From NCBI RefSeq assembly GCF_001441615.1, contig NZ_LAXJ01000023.1, forward strand, positions 58,101 to 122,100: a stretch of 64,000 bases of DNA, given 5' to 3'. The notes below the pieces were generated by a model. It saw only the letters and a list, made by a program, of their open reading frames with translations. It made no database searches and was not told the origin of the DNA. A program made the translations under genes and the position numbers. Below are positions 9,101-18,634 of the stretch, piece by piece. The stretch comes from Roseovarius atlanticus (GTDB lineage: Bacteria > Pseudomonadota > Alphaproteobacteria > Rhodobacterales > Rhodobacteraceae). Numbering within the stretch: position 1 is the first letter of the stretch; every line of letters begins with the position of its first letter.

Positions 9101-9943
9101 ATGAGCGATCTTCTGGACCGCATCCGCGGCGCCCTCGTCGGGCTGAAGATGCCGCGCGCACTCGAAGCCCTCGATCACACGCTGCAGCAACTGGAGAAAG
9201 GCGAGATCACCGCGATCGCGGCCATCGACACGCTCCTGAGTGAGGAATACGCGACACGGGAGACGCGCCGCATCGACGTGGCCCTGCGCACCGCCAAACT
9301 CCTGCCCGCCAAGACGCTCGAAAGCTTCGACTTCAGCTTCCAGCCGTCGCTCGACCGGGAGCGCATCGCGGCCCTGGCCCAGTTGGACTTCATCCGCCGG
9401 GCCGAGGTCGTCCACTTCCTCGGACCGCCAGGCACCGGGAAGTCGCACCTGGCCACGGCGCTCGGCGTCGCCGCCGTGAAGGCCGGCAAAAGCGTTTACC
9501 GCGCAACACTGGCCGATCTGATCGACGCGCTGAGCCAGGCCGAAGGAGAGGGCCGGCTGGTCGAGAAGATCCGCTTCTATACCCGGGCCTCACTGCTGAT
9601 CGTTGACGAGATCGGTTACCTGCCAATCACCACCGGCGGCGCCAACCTGTTCTTCCAGCTCGTCAACGCCCGTTACGAAAAGGGCGCCATGATCCTCACC
9701 TCGAACCGTGGCTTCGCGGAGTGGGGCGAGGTCTTCGGTGACCCGGTTGTCGCGACCGCGCTGCTCGACCGGCTGCTGCATCACGCCGTGATCATCCAGA
9801 TCGAAGGCGCCAGCTACCGGCTCCGCAGCCATGCCGACCTCATCCCCGAGCATGTCCGCGCCAACGCACCCATCACGCCACCTCCGCCGCCAAAGCGGCG
9901 CGGGCGGCCGCCAAAAACCAACAACGGAGCCTCAGATCACTGA
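9101..9943 (+). CDS. istB: IS21 helper ATPase IstB
   Basis: A 280-residue AAA+ ATPase of the IstB/DnaC-like family, needed with IstA for IS21 transposition. Walker A is GPPGTGKSHLATALG near residue 108, Walker B LLIVDEIGYLP near 165, and sensor-type ILTSNRGFAEWGEVFGD near 195. The start overlaps the end of the extended istA frame by ATGA, the usual istA-istB coupling. The C terminus is Pro- and Arg-rich (PPPPPKRRGRPPK), common in this subgroup. The 10-77 bp beyond its stop hold the right-end repeats of the element. Confidence 0.95.
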   Translation: MSDLLDRIRGALVGLKMPRALEALDHTLQQLEKGEITAIAAIDTLLSEEYATRETRRIDVALRTAKLLPAKTLESFDFSFQPSLDRERIAALAQLDFIRRAEVVHFLGPPGTGKSHLATALGVAAVKAGKSVYRATLADLIDALSQAEGEGRLVEKIRFYTRASLLIVDEIGYLPITTGGANLFFQLVNARYEKGAMILTSNRGFAEWGEVFGDPVVATALLDRLLHHAVIIQIEGASYRLRSHADLIPEHVRANAPITPPPPPKRRGRPPKTNNGASDH

Positions 9944-11210
9944 AACCGGCTGATCACCGGACCCGTGCAAGTGGGGAATTTTACTTCGGCACTTTTGGGG
10001 ATTTTTAAGTCGGCGTTGACACGGCCGCGCATTTGGTCCGCGCCTTATGGCAATGTGGCCCAATGCGCGCACCTCGGTCATGGGGGGCGAGCAGGCCGCG
10101 AAGGTGCTGCGCCTTGTGCGCGAAGGGCAGGCGGGCACCTCGATGTACGATGACGAGCGCGAGGCGTTTGAGCGCCCCATCCGTGACGACTATGAGGCCA
10201 AGGGCACGCCGGTTCACGCCGCGGCGCGGCTTTGGGTGGATGCGGTTATCGCCCCGGATGAAACCCGAAATTGGTTGACGCTGGGGCTTGCCCTTGCGCG
10301 TTCGACCCCGAAAAAGTGCACGCAGTTTGGCGTGTTCAGAATGTGATGAAGATACGGAAACTGTTCATAGCGAACCGCGGTGAATTCGCCTGCCGGATCA
10401 TGCGCAGCTGTCAACGTCTGGGCATCGAGGTGGCCGTGGGCTACTCGGATGCCGATGCCGAGGCGCGCCATGTCCGGCTTGCCCCCGTGGCGGCTCGGCT
10501 TGGCCCCGCCCCCTCGGCGCAGTCCTACCTGAACCAGGAGGCCATCGTTGATGCTGCACTGCGGCTGGGCTGTGATGCGGTGCATCCCGGTTATGGGTTT
10601 CTGTCCGAAAATGCCGATTTCGCGGCGCGGGTCGAAGCGGCGGGACTGATCTTTGTCGGTCCCCACCCCGAAACGATCAACCGGATGGGCGACAGATCCC
10701 GTGCCAAAACTGCGATGATCGCCGCCAATGTCGCCACTGTGCCCGGCGGAGCCGAGGCCTCGGAAGATCCCGATCGGATCGCAGGCTGGATTACCGAAAT
10801 TGGCTTTCCCGTCATGCTGAAACCCGCCGCCGCCGCCGGCGGCAAGGGCATGGTGGTTCTGGAAGAGCCCCCCAAGGGTAACGAGATCGCCTCGGCCATC
10901 CGCACGGCACGCGCCAGCTTTGGCGACGGCTCCCTGTTGGTGGAGCGGCTCATTCGGTCGCCGCGACATGTCGAGGTGCAGATCTTTGGCGACGGCAATG
11001 GCAATGTCGTGCATTTGTTCGACCGCGAATGTTCGCTCCAGCGCCGGCACCAGAAAGTGGTCGAAGAGGCACCGGCGGCAAGCCATGTGCCACAGGCCAT
11101 TCGGGACGAGATGATCGCCGCTGCCGTGCGCGGAGCCGAGGCACTGAACTATCGCAATGCGGGCACGTTCGAATTCATCGTAGACGAAAATGGCTATTAC
11201 TTTCTTGAAG

Positions 11211-11241
<31 letters not shown>

Positions 11242-11905
11242 GACCGAAGAGGTCACGGGCCAGGACCTTGTGGAATGGCAATTGCGCATCGCCTCGGGCG
11301 AGGGGCTGCCAATGGCGCAGGATGATATCACCTGTACCGGACACGCCATCGAGGCCAGGGTCTATGCCGAAGACCCCCTGGACGGGTTCCGCCCGTCGTC
11401 GGGCCGGGTCACCGCCACGACCTGGGACAGTACGGCGCGCTGTGACCTGGGGCTGGACGCGGGGGATTACGTTTCGCCATTTTATGACCCGATGATTGCC
11501 AAGCTGATTGTGCGCGGTGCGAACCGGCAGGTCGCATTGGCAAGTATGTGCGCTGCGTTGGATCGCTCAAATGTGTTTGGGATCGCCACGAATCTTGGTT
11601 TCGTTAAGCGGCTGTGCAGCCATCCCGCGGTGATTGCCGGAGAGGCGGATACACGTTTTATTGACCGCGCCGAGGGCCTGATGCCCGCCGACGTCACCCC
11701 GCAGGATACCGCCTGGGCTGCGGCGGCCCTTGCTGTGATGCAGTCGCGCATCTCTGCGCGTGGCGGGTCCCTTTGGGAACGGGCGGGGGTAGAGCTTGCG
11801 CTTGACCGCGCGGCGTTGGACCCGTCTGCCCCTAATGGGATGTACCGGCTGCTTCACCCAGCAGGTTAGGCTTGGCCTATTTCACCTGCAGAGAGGAGAA
11901 GTAGC

Positions 11906-12964
11906 ATGGCAAAGAACGATTTTGATGAGCTGATGTCAGTTGGCATCGATATCGGCAAAGACACATTCCATATCGTGGCATTCGACCCTGACGGGCTGTT
12001 GGTGATGCGCAAGCCGATCAAACGGTTGGCGCTGGTCCAGACGTTTGAGAAGCTGCCCCGATGCGTTGTTGGCATGGAGGCGTGTCTGAGCGCTCATTTT
12101 GTGAGCCGGACGCTCCGAAAGATGGGTTTCGAGCCCCGGATCATACCTGCAATCTATGTAGAGCCGTTCATCAAGGGCCAGAAGAACGATTACAACGACG
12201 CGGAGGCGATAGCTGAAGCGGCATTGCGACCCAATCTGCCGATTGTCCCCGAGAAGAGCCAGGAACAGCTCGACTTGCAGGCGCTCCATCGCGTTCGGTC
12301 AAGGCTCGTGTCGCGACGCACAGCGACGATCAACCAGATCCGCGCCTTCTTGATCGAACAAGGCATCACGGTGCGCAGAGGTTTGCGGGCTCTGAAGAAC
12401 TCATTCGAGACGATCCTGGAAGAACGCAAGGAAGAGATATCTCCGCGGATGCGGTCGATCTTGATTGGTCTCTATGGCGATTGGCTCTGGCTTGATGATC
12501 GGATCGAATCCGTTTCGAAAGAGATCGAACAGATCAGTCGCACCGAAGAGAACTGCGTCAACGTCATGACGATCCCTGGCATCGGCCCGATGATCTCGAC
12601 CGCGTTGGTGGCAGCCATTGGAACGGGCGAGGCCTTTGGTCGAGGACGCGATTTTGCGGCCTGGGTTAGCCTGGTACCGCGACAATACAGTACAGGCGGG
12701 CGAACGGTTCTGGGGCGCATCACCAAACGCGGCAGCCGATACCTGCGAATGCTCTTCGTTCAGGCCGCCAAGGTCATCTTAATGCGTACCAACCGATGGC
12801 CCGACTTCAGTTTTGGCGACTGGCTGACCAAAGCTGCAGAACGGATGAACCGCAACAAACTGGCCGTCGCACTGGCCAACAAGCTGGCAAGAATGGCCTG
12901 GAGCATCTTGAGATACAAAACGGCGTTTGACGCGCCCAGAGACGAGGTCGCTATCGGCGTGTAA
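11906..12964 (+). CDS. IS110-family DEDD transposase/recombinase (copy 1)
   Basis: A 352-residue IS110-type recombinase. The N-terminal RuvC-like DEDD domain begins SVGIDIGKDTFHIVAFDPDG, with VGMEAC near residue 52 and KNDYNDAEAIAEAA near 92. The C-terminal Tnp domain contains TIPGIGPMISTALVAAIG near 228 and DFAAWVSLVPRQYSTGGRTVLGRITKRGSRYLR near 250, including the serine-bearing region. GAGAGGAGAAG precedes the ATG by a few bases. Proteins of this family act with a structured bridge RNA encoded in the element; here the long non-coding segment lies downstream of the gene, as in the IS1111 group. Confidence 0.93.
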   Translation: MAKNDFDELMSVGIDIGKDTFHIVAFDPDGLLVMRKPIKRLALVQTFEKLPRCVVGMEACLSAHFVSRTLRKMGFEPRIIPAIYVEPFIKGQKNDYNDAEAIAEAALRPNLPIVPEKSQEQLDLQALHRVRSRLVSRRTATINQIRAFLIEQGITVRRGLRALKNSFETILEERKEEISPRMRSILIGLYGDWLWLDDRIESVSKEIEQISRTEENCVNVMTIPGIGPMISTALVAAIGTGEAFGRGRDFAAWVSLVPRQYSTGGRTVLGRITKRGSRYLRMLFVQAAKVILMRTNRWPDFSFGDWLTKAAERMNRNKLAVALANKLARMAWSILRYKTAFDAPRDEVAIGV

Positions 12965-13194
12965 GCCGGATCGACCCAGAGGAGTTCGCGACTGACAGAA
13001 AGCATGGAACGGAACAATTACGCCCCCAGAGTCTGACGGCCCATTCGGTCAACTTGGACCTTGCCGCTAATTAGACCACGGCGCGTGCGTAACCCCAACA
13101 AGGCCACGACCCGCGTGTCGATCAGTAGGCCGGATACATATGAGCGAATTCCGAGAACATGCGAGAAATCATTTGCGAACAGCAGCCGGTACAT
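12965..13194 (+). ncRNA. Putative bridge RNA region of IS110/IS1111 copy 1
   Basis: A 230-bp non-coding tail between the recombinase stop and the right inverted repeat. It contains GACGGCCCATT (13035-13045), the exact complement of AATGGGCCGTC, the 11-nt target rebuilt from 11834-11839 and 13201-13208. CTAAT, matching the sense strand of the left target side, follows 11 nt later. A target-binding loop of a bridge RNA should carry such guides. That IS1111-group elements encode the RNA downstream of the recombinase is established; the boundaries and folding here are inference. Confidence 0.5.
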
Positions 13195-13766
13195 ACATTT
13201 GGGCCGTCTGGCGCTCTACCACAAGGGCAAGCCGAGACTGGCGCAGTTAGTGGCACGTCAGGAGGGTTCTGTGACGGTTTCGTTTGATGAAGGGTCCCCG
13301 GTTCACATCACCTTTGCTGAGCAGGGGGCGGTGATTTCTGGCAACTGTGCGGGGCAGGTCTGGCATGCGCATTGCCAGCGCACCGGGGTGGAGCTTGTCT
13401 TAGACGGTCTTCGTCTGGAGTTCAGCACCATGCCGCCCGCCCGGGATGCTGATCTAAGCCCGGCCTGCAAATCCCCCATGCCGGGTGTTATTGTGGCCCT
13501 GGCCGCATCGGTTGGCGACAGCGTCAGGCAAGGGGATGTATTGGTCGTGGTTGAAGCCATGAAGATGGAAAACACGATTGTCGCGCCGCTTTCCGGCACG
13601 GTGGCCAAGGTACGCTGCGCCGTGGGACAGCAGGTGGTCGCCGGGCAGGTCCTGGTCGAGATTGGTCTGGACACGGAAGGCTAAAGGATTTCAGATTTCG
13701 TCAGTAACGGGAACGTGTTTCTTTGCTCTCAACACAAACCATCCCTCTGATGCAAGGAGCCCCGCT

Positions 13767-13790
13767 GTCAGGCCCTTGAGGGGGCCTGAC
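13767..13790. terminator. Hairpin between carboxylase and convergent permease gene
   Basis: GTCAGGCCC and GGGCCTGAC form a perfect 9-bp stem with a 6-base loop, between the end of the carboxylase gene (13684) and the end of the convergent permease gene (13863). No T-run follows, so it may be a weak or bidirectional terminator. Nothing else was seen in 13685-13862. Confidence 0.45.
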
Positions 13791-13862
13791 GGTGCTGTTC
13801 CGGCGGGGAGGTCAATGGGCCGTTTCCATGGCGGGAAGAACTCCGACAGGGTCTGAAACGCT

Positions 13863-15274
13863 TTAAAGCAGGAACCCGTATACCCCGATCCAGGCCGAGA
13901 TTATGGCCCCTGCCAGCAATGTATAGGGGCCGCTCCATCTGGCGCCGACCTCGAAGGCCGAGACTTTGCCCAACGCCCCGGTCAACAGGTTGGTTGCTGT
14001 GAAGGGGAACTTGCGCCGCTCAGGGCGAACCCGGCCAGCGCCGCCGCGGCGATGGCGGATGCGGATACGCCAAGGGACTCAGCGGATGGCAGCAACGGTG
14101 CAATCAGCGAAAAGGAAAGGATCGGGTTCATTCCGAATTGTCCCGCCAGGGGCAGCGCCCAGATCAGTATCAAAAGCACGGCCCAGCCGGTCAACCCCGA
14201 AGGATCAACTCCGGCGGCGGCCAGTAATGGGGCGATTATCGGGGCGCCGATATTGCCGATATATCCCGCCGACATCAGCAGCAAGATCTCTTTGCTCAAT
14301 CCGGGTAAATCCTGCGTGAGATAGGCTTTTGCCCGCGCCCCGAAGGCCAGCCCGTTATCTGGATCGCGGGTGATACGCCAAAGCCAGACCGCAGCGATAC
14401 AGAGCACCACCCCGACAACCAGTCCGATTGTTCGGATACCGGTCAGGGCGTGCAGCCCGCTTAGAAGCATGCCAAGCAGGCAAAGCAACAGGCCAAGCGG
14501 GGCCAGCGCACGCCAACCACCAACCGCCGCAGTCCGGGAAGGGGCCTGAGTTCTGACAGGCGGGCGGATACGGGAATCAAGTGCCCAGCCGCAAACGAAC
14601 AAAAGAAAGGACGAAACAAGGCAGGGAAAAGCGATATCAATCCAATGCACCTCGGGCAGCAGTGTCAGCGTGATTGCCACCGACAGGGATAACGGCGACC
14701 AGATCACCGCCGCGACAAATCCCCGCTGAACCGCCGATAGCATGCGCTTGGCGCGTAGCGCGCGAATGCGCGGATCCTGATTGGCGTCGTCACACGCCAT
14801 CGCCGTGCTTCCCAGCAAGACGATCGATCCATAGTTCAAGATCAGGGTAAAGGCATGCCCGCCCAGCGTAAGAGCAAGATACCTTCGCTCTGGCGGTTGC
14901 GCCGCCAGATATTGGCCTGATCGTTGGATGGCGGGTGAACTTTCGGCCACCGCACGCAGGGTCGCCAGTGCCGTAAAAATCGCCGCGATAAAACCCGCAG
15001 TTTGCAGAGCGCGCAGAATGCGTGCCAGGGCATTGTGCAATGTTGCCAAGGCGATCCCCGTAAGGACAAGCGCCACCGCAAGAAATATTCGTTCTTTGGT
15101 TTGCGAGCGAAGGGCCAGGGTCAGGGCGACCAAGATGGCCAGGGCGGCCGTCAGCCATTCCAGTTCGATGGCCTGCGCCCATTCGTCCGCAACAAAGACG
15201 CAGGCGGTTGCCACCAGGAATAACCCTGCAAGACAGGCCGATTGAGGCGCGGTGCGATGGCGGTCGATTTGCAT
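13863..15274 (-). pseudogene. Multi-spanning membrane permease, frameshifted near its C terminus
   Basis: The open frame from 15274 to 13982 gives 430 residues with about ten hydrophobic helices (for example CLAGLFLVATACVFVADEWA, GGHAFTLILNYGSIVLLGS, GYIGNIGAPIIAPLLAAAG). It ends abruptly as GASSPSQQPTC. If one base is added near 14005, the frame continues FPFTATNLLTGALGKVSAFEVG and one more helix to a TAA at 13863-13865, giving a natural C terminus. The duplicated half-domain look and the SGASSPF(x)TATN segment resemble ion-transporter-superfamily carriers, but I do not recognise the exact family. It lies convergent to the carboxylase genes and divergent from the acyl-CoA synthetase operon. 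The frameshift could be a sequencing error or a real loss. Confidence 0.72.
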
Positions 15275-15397
15275 TGTGATAAGTCTTTGTGATGTTGCGG
15301 GTGAACTGTATCAATAGGGCCGCAACTGATTGCCAGTCCACGTATCCCCAGCTATGGCGCTGTGTGCGGGAATATCCATTCAAATGCCGCAGCGAAC

Positions 15398-15436
15398 CGC
15401 ATAGTGACGAGGTTTGGCAAAACAACCCACTATGCG
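15398..15436. promoter_or_regulatory. Second GCATAGT-type inverted repeat, probable IclR operator
   Basis: CGCATAGTG (15398-15406) and CACTATGCG (15428-15436) form perfect 9-bp arms separated by 21 bases. The right arm extends as CACTATGCGAAAC, almost identical to the operator at 1719-1730. It lies 160-200 bp before the acyl-CoA synthetase start, in the 323-bp gap (15275-15597) that holds no gene. It is likely bound by the same IclR regulator. Confidence 0.55.
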
Positions 15437-15597
15437 AAACCACTAATCAGAAATTTCACAGTCCAATTTCGACTTCGATATAGCAAGGCCGAGATGGGTC
15501 GGCACCCGTGCAGGGGTGGCCCGAAGTCAGGAGGCAGCGCGGGCAGGATGGGCGACGCCCATACCCGCGCAGTTTGAAAGAGGACCATGGCGCCAAG

Positions 15598-17721
15598 ATG
15601 AGCATCACCCAACTATTTTCACCAACGTCCGTTGCTATTGTCGGGGTGTCGGGCAAGGACACAACGTTTCAAGTGGGCGGGCGCGCCGTTTTGGAACATC
15701 TTGTCAAACACGGCTTCAGGGGCCGAATCGACATGGTCACCCGCTCACCGATCACCTTGCATGGCATAACCTCGGTGACATCTCTGGCGGATCTCCCGAC
15801 GGCACCCGAATGCGTGGTCCTGTCGATCCCTGCCGCGCAGGTGCCCGACACGGTTCAGCAGGCGCTGGACATGGGCATCCGGGCCTTCGTCACGATCAGC
15901 GCGGGTTTCTCAGAAGCCGGGGCCGAAGGCGCCGCTCTGCAAGAGCGCCTCGTCGGGATGCTGCGCGATCATGGTGCCGTGATGCTGGGGCCGAACACCA
16001 CCGGCCTGATCAATTTCGGCCGGGATACCGCGCTCAGCTCCACCAGTCGCCTTGCAACCCACAGCGCCCCCAGGGGCGATATTGGCGTTGTCGTGCAAAG
16101 CGGCGCCCTGGGCAGCCTGCTGATGGATGTTGCCGAGCGCGACCAGATTGGCATGAGTTATCTGATCTCCACCGGCAACGAGGCGGTCACCGATATTGCC
16201 GATTGCGTGGATTTCCTGATCGATGATCCCGAAACGCGCAGCATTGCCCTTTATGTCGAGGCGTTCCGCCACCCCAAGCGCATTGTCGCCGCCGCCCGCC
16301 GTGCCTTTGCATCGGGCAAGCCGATTGCGATCTACAAAGCGGGTCGTTCGGACACGGGCGCCGCTGCCGCTGCGGGCCATACCGGCGCGCTGCTGGGCGC
16401 GCGCAGCACCTATGAGGCCGCCGCGCGACAACTGGGGCTTACGGATGTCAAGAATATCGAAGACCTGCTTCCGGTCGCCCATTATCTTGCCCATGCCGGT
16501 GGCGGCCGCTCGGTTGGGGTTCTGACGGTTTCGGGCGGTCTTGGAGGCTGCCTTGCGGATGCCTTGGCGCATGCCGGGGACGTGGACCTGCCCAACCCCG
16601 GTGCAGCTGTCTCTCAGCAATTGCAGCAATATCTACCTGATTTTCTTAAGCCAAAGAATCCGGTGGATGTTGGCGGCAGCCCGTTCCGAGAACAGGGCGG
16701 CTTTTCGCAATGCCTTGGTTCATTTGCTTCCGATCCCGCGTTTGAAGCCGTGGCCGTTGCCAATACCCCCGTTGTTCCGACCTGGGCACAGGACAGTGTT
16801 GATGCGATCAGCCGTGTCGAGGCGGAAACCGGCAAACCCATCGTCGCACTCTGGCCTTCTGATATCTACAATGCCGAAGCGCTGCGTGACCTTCGCGTAG
16901 CCGGGAAAACCGTGTTCACCCGCATCGACACCGCTGTCGCGGCGCTGAACGGCAAGGCGGCGTATCTCAAGTGTCAGGACCGGCCCAGTTCGATCCTCGA
17001 CGCCGGGCCGCTGCCGTTGTCCTATCCTCAGCTGGGACAGAGCGGCCTGCACAGCCTTGATGAGGCCAGCAGCAAAAAGCGGTTGCAGGATCTGGGCATT
17101 CCATTCACGAAAGAGACCTTCGTCATCGCAAGTAACCGAGACACCGCCCTGGCGCAGGCAAGGGTCGTGGGCTATCCGGTCACCGTCAAGGGGATCGCCG
17201 AAGGGGTCGTGCATAAATCGGAATACGGCCTCGTTGCAGTAGGCGTGGCAGATGAACCCGCCTTGACCGCCGTGCTGGACGAGATGCAGCGCAGCGCCGG
17301 GGCGCACAGGCTGGACCTTAGGGGGTTCATCCTTGCCGAAACGCTTCGGGCCGAGGCAGAGGTTTTTGTTTCGGTCAGCTATGACCGGGAATTCGGCCCT
17401 AGCCTGACCCTTGGTAGCGGCGGCATCTATACCGAGGTGTTCAAGGACGTCACCACCCGTCTTCTGCCCCTGGCGCGGGGCGAAATCACCAACATGATCG
17501 ATGATTGCAAGATCGGCAAAATCCTGCGCGGCGCGCGGGGCAAAGCAGCGCTTGATATCGAAGCCCTGACTGGCCTGATCGAAAAGCTGGCTGACCTTGG
17601 CGGCAAGCTTTCGGCGGATTTCGCTGGGCTAGAAATTAACCCGGTGGGCGTCGGCGCCGCCGGACAGGGCGCGTGGATTTTCGACGCAACTGTGTTCTCG
17701 GCGGGGGGAAAGGATGTCTGA
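15598..17721 (+). CDS. ADP-forming acyl-CoA synthetase (acetate--CoA ligase family)
   Basis: A 707-residue single-chain NDP-forming acyl-CoA synthetase. Domain order is an N-terminal CoA-binding Rossmann domain (FSPTSVAIVGVSGKD), two succinyl-CoA-ligase-like flavodoxin domains (GVVVQSGALGSLLMDVAERD near residue 160; KAGRSDTGAAAAAGHTGAL near 255 with the likely phosphohistidine His), and a C-terminal ATP-grasp domain (YPVTVKGIAEGVVHKSEYGL near 520). These enzymes activate an organic acid to its CoA thioester with ATP -> ADP. The ATG at 15598 is chosen because similarity starts directly there; upstream in-frame codons lie in non-conserved sequence. Its stop overlaps the CoA-transferase alpha start by 8 bp. 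Activation of the acid imported by the TRAP system is a plausible role. Confidence 0.9.
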   Translation: MSITQLFSPTSVAIVGVSGKDTTFQVGGRAVLEHLVKHGFRGRIDMVTRSPITLHGITSVTSLADLPTAPECVVLSIPAAQVPDTVQQALDMGIRAFVTISAGFSEAGAEGAALQERLVGMLRDHGAVMLGPNTTGLINFGRDTALSSTSRLATHSAPRGDIGVVVQSGALGSLLMDVAERDQIGMSYLISTGNEAVTDIADCVDFLIDDPETRSIALYVEAFRHPKRIVAAARRAFASGKPIAIYKAGRSDTGAAAAAGHTGALLGARSTYEAAARQLGLTDVKNIEDLLPVAHYLAHAGGGRSVGVLTVSGGLGGCLADALAHAGDVDLPNPGAAVSQQLQQYLPDFLKPKNPVDVGGSPFREQGGFSQCLGSFASDPAFEAVAVANTPVVPTWAQDSVDAISRVEAETGKPIVALWPSDIYNAEALRDLRVAGKTVFTRIDTAVAALNGKAAYLKCQDRPSSILDAGPLPLSYPQLGQSGLHSLDEASSKKRLQDLGIPFTKETFVIASNRDTALAQARVVGYPVTVKGIAEGVVHKSEYGLVAVGVADEPALTAVLDEMQRSAGAHRLDLRGFILAETLRAEAEVFVSVSYDREFGPSLTLGSGGIYTEVFKDVTTRLLPLARGEITNMIDDCKIGKILRGARGKAALDIEALTGLIEKLADLGGKLSADFAGLEINPVGVGAAGQGAWIFDATVFSAGGKDV

Positions 17722-18634
17722 ACGTTATACCAAACAAATCGCTGAAAATGAGATAGGCGCATGCCTGCGTGCGCAGTTGAGCGATGGCGATCTTCTGGCG
17801 ATTGGCGGACTGTTCAAACAGGGGCGCCCGACAGCGCTGGTGCGTGAAGTCATCAAGGCGGACTTCAAAGACCTCAAGGTCAGCTCGTCGCCTGGATCCG
17901 GCTTTGATGTCGACCTTCTGATCGCAACCGGTTGTGTCGCCGAAACCTACTGCCCCGCCGTGACACTGGAAGAGCGCATGTGCCCAAGCTTCCGTCATGC
18001 GGTGGAAGAGGGGCGGATCCGCGCCCATTGCGTCGACGCGCTTTCAGTGGTTGGCGGCTACCTGGCCTCGGCCAACGGGGTGCCGTTTCAGCCGGTCGCC
18101 GCCTGGAAAGGATCGGATGTGCCAAAGCACAACCCGCTGGTGGCGCATATCACCTGCCCCTTTACCGGTGAGACGCTTTTCGCGACACGGGCCCTGCGCC
18201 CCAAACTGGCGCTGATCCATGCGCAGGAAGGCGATGTCTACGGCAATTTGCGGCATCTGAGTACGATGACCTATGCCGACCAGATGATCGCGCGGGCCTC
18301 GGATTTCGTGATTGCCAGCGTGGACCGTATCGTGGCACCCGATGATATCCTGTCGCGGCCTCGTGAAACCTCGGTGCCCAACATCTATGTCGATGCCATC
18401 GTGGAACTGCCCTACGCGGCCCATCCCAGCGGCAGTTTCCCGCATTACAGCATCGATGAGGCCTATATCGACGCCTATGCCGACCTGGCGGAAGCTGCCC
18501 GCAAGGGCGCGCCGGAGGGGCTGCGCATGTTTCTTGAGCAAGATGTGTCAGGCTGCGCATCGCAGCGGGACTACCTTTCGCGCCTCCCTGATACCCGTCT
18601 GCCCGCATTGGAAGAAGAGGCCAGAAACCTATGA
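17714..18634 (+). CDS. CoA-transferase, alpha subunit (glutaconate CoA-transferase-like, family I)
   Basis: A 306-residue family I CoA-transferase subunit. Seen: LSDGDLLAIGGLFKQGRPTALVREVI, SSSPGSGFDVDLLIATGCV, and FTGETLFATRALRPKLALIHAQEGDVYGNL near residue 150, the usual alpha-subunit blocks. It overlaps the synthetase gene by 8 bp and the beta subunit by 4 bp (ATGA), so the three form one transcription unit. The enzyme exchanges CoA between an acyl-CoA and a free acid; the substrate pair is unknown. Confidence 0.87.
   Translation: MSERYTKQIAENEIGACLRAQLSDGDLLAIGGLFKQGRPTALVREVIKADFKDLKVSSSPGSGFDVDLLIATGCVAETYCPAVTLEERMCPSFRHAVEEGRIRAHCVDALSVVGGYLASANGVPFQPVAAWKGSDVPKHNPLVAHITCPFTGETLFATRALRPKLALIHAQEGDVYGNLRHLSTMTYADQMIARASDFVIASVDRIVAPDDILSRPRETSVPNIYVDAIVELPYAAHPSGSFPHYSIDEAYIDAYADLAEAARKGAPEGLRMFLEQDVSGCASQRDYLSRLPDTRLPALEEEARNL

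Larger units (their letters stand above)
7718..10021 (+). mobile_element. IS21-family insertion sequence (istA-istB), 2304 bp
   Basis: The left end begins TGTAACCGCCGG and the right end, read inward, begins TGTCAACGCCGAC. Both continue with matching ATCTCCCCAAAA / AATCCCCAAAA and TTTTCCCCA / AATTCCCCA blocks, the multiple terminal repeats usual in IS21. The element contains istA and istB and is flanked by a 6-bp direct repeat CGGCCG. It is inserted in the carboxyltransferase gene after the CGR codon triplet. Boundaries are exact because the interrupted gene can be rejoined. Confidence 0.93.
6501..10346 (+). pseudogene. Acyl-CoA carboxylase beta subunit (carboxyltransferase), broken by TAA and IS21
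   Basis: The carboxyltransferase subunit of a biotin-dependent acyl-CoA carboxylase of the methylcrotonyl/geranyl-CoA type. It exists as three pieces in one reading frame. Piece one (6501-6791) ends at an in-frame TAA (6792-6794) inside the conserved GGTYYPLT block, where the second Tyr codon has become TAA. Piece two (6795-7717) carries [29 protein letters not shown] and [14 protein letters not shown]. There an IS21 element (7718-10021) interrupts it. Piece three (10022-10346) continues AFGPRLMAMWPNARTSVMGGEQAA and ends with the family-typical FGVFRM. Removing the element and one copy of the 6-bp duplication restores the frame exactly. The stop overlaps the start of the biotin carboxylase gene (TGATG). 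Two independent lesions make this gene non-functional as read. Whether the substrate was geranyl-CoA, methylcrotonyl-CoA or another enoyl-CoA cannot be told. Confidence 0.9.
11834..13200 (+). mobile_element. IS110-family element, IS1111-like, about 1.36 kb (copy 1)
   Basis: A 14-bp perfect inverted repeat (ATGTACCGGCTGCT at 11840-11853, AGCAGCCGGTACAT at 13181-13194) bounds a single DEDD-transposase gene. Terminal or subterminal repeats of this size and a long non-coding tail after the gene mark the IS1111 subgroup. The flanks read TGGG before the left repeat and, a few bases after the right repeat, TGGG again, so the exact cut point within this short repeat is ambiguous. The host is the biotin carboxylase gene. 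The 11-nt target AATGGGCCGTC can be rebuilt from the two flanks. Confidence 0.85.

Noticed and set aside
13061..13200. Start of the biotin-carrier reading frame at 13061
   Set aside because: The first 45 or so codons lie inside the IS110 element's non-coding tail and right end. The real biotin-carrier sequence begins only after the element, at about 13201.
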